A stretch of DNA of 64,000 nt, from the NCBI GenBank assembly GCA_030066855.1, contig JASJAU010000001.1, positions 30,039 through 94,038 of the forward strand, given 5' to 3'. The position numbers were made by a program, and so were the translations under genes. Below the pieces are notes generated by a model, which was given only the letters and a program-made list of their open reading frames with translations, searched no databases and had not been told where the DNA came from. The stretch comes from Paracoccaceae bacterium. GTDB lineage: Bacteria; Pseudomonadota; Alphaproteobacteria; Rhodobacterales; Rhodobacteraceae. Below are positions 57,332 to 64,000 of this stretch, piece by piece. How positions within the stretch are numbered: the first letter of the stretch is position 1; the number at the start of each line of letters is the position of its first letter.

Positions 57332-60242
57332 TGAGCTTCTCCCCATCCGGGTCATAGAACACCGGGCTCACGATCCGCGCCTTGACGGCCCCGCCGCCGA
57401 TGGTCGGGAACTCCAGCGTCTCGCCCATCCGGTCCGGCCCGCGCTCGACCAGACCCATGGCGATCCCGCGCTCGAGCGTCGGCGAGTAGTAGGTTGAGGT
57501 GACCCGGCCCTGAACCCGCCGCTGCCCGTTGGCGTTGACGCCAGGCTCCGCCACATAGGCGCCATCGGGCAGCACCGATCCGTCCTCGGTCTCGAGCCCC
57601 ACAAGCTTCCAGCGCAGCGGGTCGGTCATGTGCTCCCGCTCCTGCGCCCGCTTGCCGAGGAAGTCCTCTTTCTTCTTCGAGATAGCCCAGTTCAGGCCAA
57701 GATCCTGCGGAATGACCGTGCCGTCCGTCTCGTCCCCGATCATGATGAAGCCCTTCTCGGCCCGCATGATATGCAGCGCCTCTGTGCCATAGGGCGTGAT
57801 GCCATGGGGCTTGCCCGCCTCCAGAAGCGCGTCCCAAAACGCGCGGCCCTGGCTGGTAGGAATGGCTATCTCGTAGCTCAACTCTCCGGAGAAGGAGATG
57901 CGGAAGACCCGCGCGTCAAAATCCCCGATCCGGCCGTCGCGCCATTGCATGAAGGGCAGTCTCTCGGCGGAGAGATCGAGGTCGCAGCCGAGAGCCTCAA
58001 GCACCTCCCGCGCCTTCGGCCCTACGACGCCGATCTGCGCCCATTGCTCGGTGACGTTGGCCACGTAAACTTTCCAGTCCCACCACTCGGTCTGGAGCCA
58101 TTCCTCCATATGCCCATGAATGCGGTCCGCCCCGCCCGTGGTGGTGTGGCAAAGCCAGGTGTCTTCGGAGAGCCGCGCGACTACGCCGTCATCGGTCAGA
58201 AACCCGTTCTCGGTGCACATTAGGCCATAGCGGCATTTCCCGACCGGAAGGCTCGAAATCATGTTGGTGTAAAGCATGTCGAGGAACCGGCCCGCATCCG
58301 GCCCCTTGACGATCAGCTTGCCGAGCGTGGAGGCGTCGAGAAGCCCGACCTTCGTCCGCGCCGCATGAACCTCGCGCATCACGGCGTCATGGACGCTCTC
58401 GGCCTCCTGCAGAAAGGCGTAGGGCCGGCGCCAGTGACCCACCGGCTCCCAATGCGCGCTGTTGGCCTCGTGCCAGTCGTGGATCGGCGTCTTGCGGATC
58501 GGCTGGAACAGCGCGCCCCGCGCCTCGCCAGCGATCGCACCCATCGAGATCGGCGTGTAGGGCGGGCGGAAGGTGGTCGTCCCGACATTGGGAATCTCGT
58601 CGCCGAGCTGTCCGGCAAGAACGGCGAGACCGTTGATATTGCTGAGCTTGCCTTGATCGGTGGCCATGCCCAGCGTCGTGTAGCGTTTGGTGTGCTCGAC
58701 ACTCTGGAAGCCCTCGCGGGCGGCAAGTTCAACGTCCGTCACCTTCACGTCGTTCTGGAAATCCAGCCACGACTTCGACTTCAGCGCGTAGCCCGCCTGC
58801 TCCGGCATGCTCCAGACCGGCTGCATCGGCTGCTCGCCCGCCCGGTCCCAATCGCCATTCGCCGCGCCAACCGCGCGGACAAAACCCTCGCCTTTGGCGT
58901 CGGTCGGCGGACGTTCCGGGTCGGGGCGAAAGAAGGCGCCGGCCTCGTCCCATGTCAACTTGCCGCCGCAGTGCGACCAGAGATGCACGACCGGCGACCA
59001 TCCGCCCGACATCGCAACGCAATCGGCGTCGATCGGATCGGCGTTGAAACCGTCGCGGGTCTGGTCGCAGACCCAGACCTTCTCGACCTTGCCTTTGCCC
59101 TTGACGGACTCAATGCCGCGTCCGACCCGCACGGTGATCCCGGCCTCTTTCGCGGCCTCCGCCAAGGCGCCCATCGCCTCAGTCCGCGTGTCCAGCACTG
59201 CCGGAACCTCGAGTCCCGCCGCCTTCAGCGCCAAAGCGGTCCGGTAGCCGTCATCATTGTTCGTCACCACGACCGTCCGCCGCCCCGGCGCGACGCCGAA
59301 GTTGACCACATAGTCGCGCACGGCGGAGGCCAGCATCACGCCCGGCAGATCGTTCCCGGCGAAGGAAAGCGGCCGCTCGATCGCGCCCGTTGCCGTCACG
59401 ATCCGCCTGGCCCGAACCTTCCAGAGCCTGTGTCGCGGGCGGCTGGGATCGGGGGCGTGATCCGTCAGGCGCTCTTTAACCAGCGCATAACCGTGATCGT
59501 AAACGCCGGCCGCCATCGCGCGCGTCCGAAGCCGGACGTTCGGCATCGCGGCAAGCGCTGCGACCCGTGCATCAACCCAGTCCTGGGCAGGCTCTCCATC
59601 GATCTCCGCGTGATCGACCGGCGCCCGCCCACCACAATGCGGGGTCTGCTCGACCAGGAGCACCTGCCGGCCCGCCTCCGCCGCCTCTATCGCAGCGTTC
59701 AGCCCGGCGATCCCGCCGCCGACAATGAGCGTGTCCACGGTGACGTGCATGTGCTCGTAGTGATCCGCGTCCCGATGGCGCGGCGCCTTACCGAGACCGG
59801 CGGATTGCCGGATGAACGGCTCGTAGACGTGCTTCCAGAAGGCCCGCGGCCAGAGGAACATCTTGTAGTAAAAGCCCGCCGGCAGGAACCGCGAGAGCCG
59901 CGCGTTGATCTCGCCTACGTCGAACTCAAGGCTCGGCCAGTGGTTCTGGCTCTCCGCCGCAAGCCCCTCGAAGAGCTCGGTTGTCGTGGCGCGGGCGTTG
60001 GGCTCGAAGGTCTTTCCCTTGCCGAGGTTCATCAGCGCGTTCGGCTCCTCCGGCCCGCTGGTGACGATGCCGCGCGGGCGGTGGTATTTGAACGAGCGTC
60101 CGACGAGCAGCTGATCGCTCGCCAGCAGCGCCGAGGCGAGCGTATCGCCCGCAAAGCCGGCCATGGACTGGCCGTTGAAGGTGAAAAATTTGGGCTGGCT
60201 GCGGTCGATCAGCCGGCCGCCCTCTTTGAGGCGATGGCTCAT
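57324..60242 (-). CDS. soxA: Sarcosine oxidase alpha subunit
   Basis: A 972-aa alpha subunit. An N-terminal ferredoxin-like segment (FTFNGQSMAGFAGDTLASAL) is followed by the NAD/FAD-like domain with [20 protein letters not shown] and a central oxidoreductase region. The C-terminal third is a GcvT-like aminomethyltransferase domain (DASTLGKLIVKGPDAGRFLD, LPFMQWRDGRIGDFDA) that binds tetrahydrofolate and captures the formaldehyde-level carbon. The start overlaps soxD by 4 bp (ATGA). Confidence 0.97.
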   Translation of the reverse strand: MSHRLKEGGRLIDRSQPKFFTFNGQSMAGFAGDTLASALLASDQLLVGRSFKYHRPRGIVTSGPEEPNALMNLGKGKTFEPNARATTTELFEGLAAESQNHWPSLEFDVGEINARLSRFLPAGFYYKMFLWPRAFWKHVYEPFIRQSAGLGKAPRHRDADHYEHMHVTVDTLIVGGGIAGLNAAIEAAEAGRQVLLVEQTPHCGGRAPVDHAEIDGEPAQDWVDARVAALAAMPNVRLRTRAMAAGVYDHGYALVKERLTDHAPDPSRPRHRLWKVRARRIVTATGAIERPLSFAGNDLPGVMLASAVRDYVVNFGVAPGRRTVVVTNNDDGYRTALALKAAGLEVPAVLDTRTEAMGALAEAAKEAGITVRVGRGIESVKGKGKVEKVWVCDQTRDGFNADPIDADCVAMSGGWSPVVHLWSHCGGKLTWDEAGAFFRPDPERPPTDAKGEGFVRAVGAANGDWDRAGEQPMQPVWSMPEQAGYALKSKSWLDFQNDVKVTDVELAAREGFQSVEHTKRYTTLGMATDQGKLSNINGLAVLAGQLGDEIPNVGTTTFRPPYTPISMGAIAGEARGALFQPIRKTPIHDWHEANSAHWEPVGHWRRPYAFLQEAESVHDAVMREVHAARTKVGLLDASTLGKLIVKGPDAGRFLDMLYTNMISSLPVGKCRYGLMCTENGFLTDDGVVARLSEDTWLCHTTTGGADRIHGHMEEWLQTEWWDWKVYVANVTEQWAQIGVVGPKAREVLEALGCDLDLSAERLPFMQWRDGRIGDFDARVFRISFSGELSYEIAIPTSQGRAFWDALLEAGKPHGITPYGTEALHIMRAEKGFIMIGDETDGTVIPQDLGLNWAISKKKEDFLGKRAQEREHMTDPLRWKLVGLETEDGSVLPDGAYVAEPGVNANGQRRVQGRVTSTYYSPTLERGIAMGLVERGPDRMGETLEFPTIGGGAVKARIVSPVFYDPDGEKLNG

Positions 60243-60568
60243 GAGAACTCCCTCCACGACCAGCCGGGATGTTTCGCGCTGATCTTTGCGCGGATCTCCT
60301 CGGGCGGCTCGGTGACTTGAGCGGAGTACGTCCCGAAGACCTCCATCGTCACGGTGTCGCGGGCGGCGTGGAACCACTTGCCGCAGCCATAGGCGTGGCG
60401 CCAGCGTTCGAAATGGACCCCGCGCGGGTTCTCGCGCTGGAAGAGGTAGCCTTCGAACTCCTCATCTGTTGATCCGGGGCCGAAGCGCTTGAGATGCGCC
60501 TCGCCGCCCGGCGCGAGTTCGGTCTCGTCGCAGGCCACGCCGCAATAGGGGCAGGTGAGGATCAGCAT
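60239..60568 (-). CDS. soxD: Sarcosine oxidase delta subunit
   Basis: The 109-aa zinc-binding delta subunit. Zinc ligands are visible: CPYCGVACDE, then His and Cys in HAYGCGKWFHAARDT. The segment GYLFQRENPRGVHFERWRH is typical. It is coupled to soxA by an ATGA overlap. Confidence 0.95.
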   Translation of the reverse strand: MLILTCPYCGVACDETELAPGGEAHLKRFGPGSTDEEFEGYLFQRENPRGVHFERWRHAYGCGKWFHAARDTVTMEVFGTYSAQVTEPPEEIRAKISAKHPGWSWREFS

Positions 60569-60607
60569 GGCGCGCCATCCCCTTTGAATATTTGAATTTT
60601 CAGGCTG

Positions 60608-60793
60608 TCAGAAGTTGGTGTAGACCGGCGCGATCTGAGGCGGCTCGTCCCCAATTCCGTAGCCCCGGAGGGACACAAGAACGAGCCCTGCGAGAGCGAG
60701 CGGCACAAAAACGCCCGCGCCAAACCCCGCGATCGCGCCACGTCGGCGGTAGAAGGTGTCTGAGGTTGGCAGGCGGTCGATGATGCGGGACAT
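60608..60793 (-). CDS. Small membrane protein between soxB and soxD
   Basis: A 61-aa protein with a GAGAG ribosome-binding site and one transmembrane helix (AGVFVPLALAGLVLVSL). The N-terminus is basic (MSRIIDRLPTSDTFYRRR) and the C-terminal 16 residues are polar. It sits in the sarcosine operon with a 39-bp gap to soxD and about 130 bp after soxB. I do not recognise the family; it might be a subunit or transport helper for the operon, or an unrelated insertion. Confidence 0.65.
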   Translation of the reverse strand: MSRIIDRLPTSDTFYRRRGAIAGFGAGVFVPLALAGLVLVSLRGYGIGDEPPQIAPVYTNF

Positions 60794-60865
60794 GCAGGTC
60801 TCTCAGTGGTTGGTGCGGGGAGATTTATATCGGCGGTGGCAGGCTTCAAGTGCATGCCCGCCCCG

Positions 60866-60918
60866 TTGTATATGATACGAATCTCTTCGAGGAGATTTGC
60901 CAGATTTCCTCGAGGGAA
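60866..60918. promoter_or_regulatory. Cluster of dyads in the soxB to soxD spacer
   Basis: Three adjoining inverted repeats: TTGTAT-N3-ATACGA (60866-60880, GntR-like), AATCTC-N6-GAGATT (60880-60897), and CCTCGAGG extended by TTTCC/GGGAA (around 60905-60918). They begin just after the soxB stop and precede the small membrane protein gene. They could be regulatory or an mRNA processing/stability structure. Confidence 0.35.
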
Positions 60919-60923
60919 TTCCA

Positions 60924-62171
60924 TTAGTGCGCCACCCCCGCCGCCACGCTCTCATCAATGAACCGCCCCTCGCGGAACCGCTCCAGCCCGAAAGCCTCCG
61001 CCAGCGGCCCGGGCTCGCCCTTGGCGATCATCTCCGCTGTCGCCCAGCCGGACCCGGGGATCGCCTTAAACCCGCCGGTCCCCCAGCCGCAGTTGATGAA
61101 CACACCTTCCACCGGCGTCTTTGAGATGATCGGAGAGCGGTCGCCCGTCATGTCGACGATCCCGCCCCACATCCGCAGCATCTTGAGCCGCGAGATCATC
61201 GGGAAGGTCTCGACCAGCGCGCGCACCGTCTCCTCAATGTGATGGAACGAGCCTCGCTGGGTATAGTTGTTGTACCCGTCCGCGCCGCCGCCGATCACCA
61301 TCTCGCCCTTGTCCGACTGGCTCATATAGCCGTGGACAGTGTTGGCCATGACAACAACGTCCATGCAGGGCTTGATCGGCTCGCTGACCAACGCCTGCAG
61401 CGCCACGCTCTCGATCGGCAGCCGGAAGCCGGCCATGTCCGCAACATGGCCTGAGTGCCCCGCCACCACGATCCCGAGTTTGTCGCAGTCGATGTCTCCG
61501 CGTGAGGTCGTCACGCCGACCACCTTGCCGCCCTCGGTGCGGATGCCCGTCACCTCGCACTTCTGGATCACGTCCATGCCCATCTCCGAGCATTTTCGCG
61601 CATAACCCCATGCGACCGCGTCGTGCCGCGCGGTCCCGCCCCTCGGCTGCCAGAGCGCGCCAAGAACCGGATAGCGCGGGCCCCGGATCTCGATGATCGG
61701 GCAAAGCTTCTTGACCCGTTCGGGTCCGATAAACTCCGTATCGACGCCTTGCAGCGCGTTGGCATGCGCGGTGCGCTTGTAACCCCGGATCTCGTGCTCG
61801 GTCTGGGCCAGCATCATCACGCCGCGCGGGCTGAACATGACGTTGTAGTTCAGGTCCTGGCTCAGCTCCTCATAGAGCGACCGCGCCTTCTCGTATATCG
61901 CGGCGGAGGGATCCTGCAGGTAATTCGAGCGAATGATCGTCGTGTTCCGGCCCGTGTTGCCGCCGCCCAGCCAGCCCTTCTCCAAGATGGCCACGTTCCG
62001 GATGCCATGGTTTTTGCCGAGGTAATAGGCCGTCGCCAGCCCGTGCCCGCCCGCCCCGATGATGATCGCATCGTAGCGGCGCTTCGGCTCGGGGCTGGCC
62101 CAGGCGCGGGTCCATCCCTGGTGGTTGCGAAAGGCCTCGCGCGCGACGGCGAAGGCGGAGTATCGGGTCAT
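60924..62171 (-). CDS. soxB: Sarcosine oxidase beta subunit
   Basis: The 415-aa FAD-binding beta subunit, which oxidises sarcosine to glycine. The Rossmann motif is IIIGAGGHGLATAYYLGKNH, followed by VAILEKGWLGGGNTGRNTTI, and a C-terminal GWGTGGFKAIPGSGWATAEM near the substrate site. A His that could carry covalent FMN, as in other heterotetrameric enzymes, was not located with certainty. It is first in the operon; the upstream gap to ccmI is 187 bp with a TGACG-N4-CGTCA dyad. Confidence 0.97.
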   Translation of the reverse strand: MTRYSAFAVAREAFRNHQGWTRAWASPEPKRRYDAIIIGAGGHGLATAYYLGKNHGIRNVAILEKGWLGGGNTGRNTTIIRSNYLQDPSAAIYEKARSLYEELSQDLNYNVMFSPRGVMMLAQTEHEIRGYKRTAHANALQGVDTEFIGPERVKKLCPIIEIRGPRYPVLGALWQPRGGTARHDAVAWGYARKCSEMGMDVIQKCEVTGIRTEGGKVVGVTTSRGDIDCDKLGIVVAGHSGHVADMAGFRLPIESVALQALVSEPIKPCMDVVVMANTVHGYMSQSDKGEMVIGGGADGYNNYTQRGSFHHIEETVRALVETFPMISRLKMLRMWGGIVDMTGDRSPIISKTPVEGVFINCGWGTGGFKAIPGSGWATAEMIAKGEPGPLAEAFGLERFREGRFIDESVAAGVAH

Positions 62172-62196
62172 GGCGTTCCGGTCCCTGCGGCTGCTC

Positions 62197-62210
62197 TGAC
62201 GTCAGCGTCA
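62197..62210. promoter_or_regulatory. TGACG dyad upstream of soxB
   Basis: TGACG-TCAG-CGTCA, an inverted repeat with 5-bp arms, 26 bp before the soxB ATG. Suggestive only. Confidence 0.25.
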
Positions 62211-62358
62211 TGGTTTCTCTCATATTCCGGGGTTTTGCCTTGCCGTCAAACGGCGCGCCATCGCCGGTTCGCGACACGCATCCGGACGCATGGTCGCAGA
62301 CTCGCTTTCCCCTTTCCGACGCGACCGCCCGCCATTACATGAAACGCGGGAGAAACCG

Positions 62359-63576
62359 ATGCTTTTCTGGCTGATATCCGGGGCGATCGCCCTCACAGTC
62401 GCCTTCATACTGGCGAACGCCTTCCGCGCCGCCGGGAGGAGCGATTCGGTGTCGCCGGCCGCATCCGACATCGCAGTCTATCGTGACCAGCTGGCCGAGG
62501 TGGACCGCGACGTAGCCAAGGGCGTCGTGACCGTGGCCGAGGCGGAAGCGGTCCGGTTAGAGATCTCCCGCCGCCTGCTCGACGCCGACAAGCGCAACAC
62601 AGCGCCGGGGACGTCGGAGAGGCCAGGATTCCCCTCGCTCGGGATTGCGCTAATGGCGGCGATTCTCATGGGCGCCGGCTTCGGCACCTATCTTCTGTAC
62701 GGAGCGCCCGGCCTTGGCGATCGCCCCATTGCGGAGCGGCTGGCCGCTGCGGACGCCGCCCGCGAAACGCGCCCCTTGCAGGACGAGGCCGAAGAGCGCG
62801 CGCAGCCCTTCTGGCCAGAGGCACCCGAGCCGACTGCGGAATTCGCCGAACTGATGGAGCGCCTCCGCGCCGCCGTCGCCGAGCGTCCGGGCGACCTCCA
62901 GGGCCTTCGACTTCTGGCGCAGAACGAGGCGCGGCTTGGGAATTTCTCCGACGCCCGGCAGGCGCAGGGTCAGCTTGTCGCCGCGCTCGGCCTGGAAGCG
63001 CCCATTGAGGAAGAGATCGCCTTTCTCGACCTGATGATCTTCGCCGCCGGCGGGCTGATCAGCCGGGAAGCCGCAGAGGTCCTCACCCGGATCGAGGCGC
63101 GGGACGCCGAACGCGGCGAGGCGCGGTACTATCGCGGGCTATTGGAAGCGCAAGTGGGCCGCCCCGACATCGCCTTCCCCATTTGGCGCCGCCTTTTGGA
63201 AACCTCCCCGTCGGACGCGCCCTGGGTCCCGGTCATCCGCGCTGAAATCCAGGCGGTCGCGGCCGCGGCGGGCATCGATTACGTCCCGCCGGACGTGCGC
63301 CAACCTTCGGCGGAGGACATCGCGGCGACCGAGGAGCTGAGCGAGGAGGATCGCAACGCGATGATCCAGGGCATGGTCGCCGGTTTGGCCGACCGTCTCG
63401 CCAACCACGGCGGCCCGCCTGCCGACTGGGCGCGGCTGATCACCGCGCTCGGCGTCATGGGCGACCTGGCGCGGGCGGACGAGATCGCGCGAGAGGCGTC
63501 TCTCGTCTTCGCCGACGACCCTGAGGCGCTGGAGCTGATCCGCCAGGCCGCAGAACGCGCGGGCGTGGCGGAGTGA
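62359..63576 (+). CDS. ccmI: Cytochrome c maturation protein CcmI
   Basis: A 405-aa membrane protein that holds apocytochrome c for CcmFH. The start is MLFWLISGAIALTVAFILAN, and the second hydrophobic region (LGIALMAAILMGAGFGTYLL) completes the CcmI-1 part with the intervening YRDQLAEVDRDVAKGVVTVA. TPR-like repeats follow (about residues 165-300: NEARLGNFSDARQAQGQLVA). GGGAG lies 7 bases before the ATG at 62359. The stop overlaps ruvX (GTGA). The rest of ccm (A,B,C,D,G) is 24 kb away. Confidence 0.95.
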   Translation: MLFWLISGAIALTVAFILANAFRAAGRSDSVSPAASDIAVYRDQLAEVDRDVAKGVVTVAEAEAVRLEISRRLLDADKRNTAPGTSERPGFPSLGIALMAAILMGAGFGTYLLYGAPGLGDRPIAERLAAADAARETRPLQDEAEERAQPFWPEAPEPTAEFAELMERLRAAVAERPGDLQGLRLLAQNEARLGNFSDARQAQGQLVAALGLEAPIEEEIAFLDLMIFAAGGLISREAAEVLTRIEARDAERGEARYYRGLLEAQVGRPDIAFPIWRRLLETSPSDAPWVPVIRAEIQAVAAAAGIDYVPPDVRQPSAEDIAATEELSEEDRNAMIQGMVAGLADRLANHGGPPADWARLITALGVMGDLARADEIAREASLVFADDPEALELIRQAAERAGVAE

Positions 63577-64000
63577 TCTTTGAGAACATCGAAGCTTTCG
63601 GCGCCGCCCTGCCTGAGCACGGCGCGCTGGCCGGCCTCGATCTCGGCACCCAGACCATTGGCGTGGCCGTCTCGGATGGCTTTCGCCGAGTGGCGACGCC
63701 GCTTGAGACCGTTAAGAGGAAGAAGTTCCGAGACGATGCGCTGCGCCTGAGCGACATACTCGCCGAGCGCGGCATCGTCGGAATGGTCCTGGGCCTGCCG
63801 CTCAACATGGACGGAACCGAAGGCCCGCGTTGCCAGTCGACCCGCGCCTTCGCCCGCAACTTCGACAGCGCGCGCGACATTCCAATCGCGTTTTGGGACG
63901 AGCGCCTTTCCACCGTTGCGGCAGAAAGAGCGCTTCTTGAGGCGGATACGACGCGAAAACGTCGCAGCGAGGTGATCGACCACGTCGCGGCGAGTTATAT
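63573..64000 (+). CDS. ruvX: RuvX/YqgF Holliday-junction resolvase-like protein (C-terminus cut off)
   Basis: A RuvX/YqgF-type RNase H-fold protein, linked to rRNA processing and possibly junction resolution. It starts at GTG 63573 inside the ccmI stop. Motifs: GLDLGTQTIGVAVSD (first acidic residue), GLPLNMDGTEGPRC, FWDERLSTVAAERALLEA, and IDHVAASY, with the later Asp in place. The window ends in frame a few residues before the normal C-terminus; no stop is present, so it is partial. Confidence 0.93.
   Translation, partial: MIFENIEAFGAALPEHGALAGLDLGTQTIGVAVSDGFRRVATPLETVKRKKFRDDALRLSDILAERGIVGMVLGLPLNMDGTEGPRCQSTRAFARNFDSARDIPIAFWDERLSTVAAERALLEADTTRKRRSEVIDHVAASY

Noticed and set aside
58365..60320. 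A 651-codon open frame antisense to soxA
   Set aside because: It lies wholly within soxA on the other strand, has no recognisable domain and reads as the Arg/Pro/His-rich mirror frame common in GC-rich genes.
60575..60600. AT-rich TTTGAATATTTGAATTTTC at the soxD start as a promoter or repeat
   Set aside because: No hexamer pair with proper spacing and no partner repeat in the window.

Overview
The window is GC-rich and densely packed. It looks like chromosome of an alphaproteobacterium of the Rhodobacteraceae (Roseobacter-like). The evidence is 5-aminolevulinate synthase (the C4 route to heme), a heterotetrameric sarcosine oxidase operon (soxBDAG), system I cytochrome c maturation genes, a yajC-secD-secF cluster next to ccmABCDG, FnrL-type boxes, and many secreted or FAD-linked accessory enzymes. 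I see no insertion sequence, phage gene or CRISPR array. Most of the sequence is ordinary chromosomal backbone.

Layout. 1-9.4 kb: a truncated aminotransferase, a DsbA/ScsC-like thiol oxidoreductase, ispG next to a RodZ-like gene, hemA behind an FNR-type box, a secreted protein of unknown function, an M20 dipeptidase, a hydrolase of the fluoroacetate-dehalogenase type and a methyltransferase. 9.4-15.5 kb: two tandem tRNA-Asp genes, a LysR-methyltransferase-dehydrogenase group, pirin, and then a 2-kb segment bounded by two near-identical tRNA-Val genes. That segment holds a GerW/YtfJ-like gene, a DUF2953/YtfI-like gene, a small ORF and soxR. 15.6-31.9 kb: lon (with a heat-shock-type promoter), tgt, sufT and an A-type Fe-S carrier gene, tpiA, zapE, a flavin monooxygenase, an M20D amidohydrolase, bioY, purB, an orphan FliG-like gene, an LpxL-like acyltransferase and a DUF1223 gene. 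32-46 kb: acnA, the ccmGDCBA cluster, an NDUFAF3-like gene, a TauE-family exporter, secF-secD-yajC, serS, and yfgM-bamB-der. 47-56 kb: an RND efflux operon behind a TetR-type operator, an Atm1-type ABC exporter, a LysM protein and a LOG-family protein. 56-64 kb: sodB, soxBDAG for sarcosine oxidation, ccmI and the start of ruvX.

How the parts fit. Several units concern redox and one-carbon chemistry: FNR-box control of hemA, SoxR, DsbA, CcmABCDG/CcmI, superoxide dismutase, Fe-S carriers, and sarcosine oxidase, which releases H2O2 and passes a C1 unit to tetrahydrofolate. Others concern envelope biogenesis: SecDF-YajC, BamB, YfgM, RodZ-like, LpxL-like, LysM and Lon.

The best candidate for something not well described is the tRNA-Val-bounded cassette at 13.4-15.5 kb. 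It pairs homologues of two neighbouring Bacillus sporulation-associated genes in a lineage that does not sporulate, behind an FNR-like box and beside soxR. All functional calls rest on motifs read by eye; no database search was possible.
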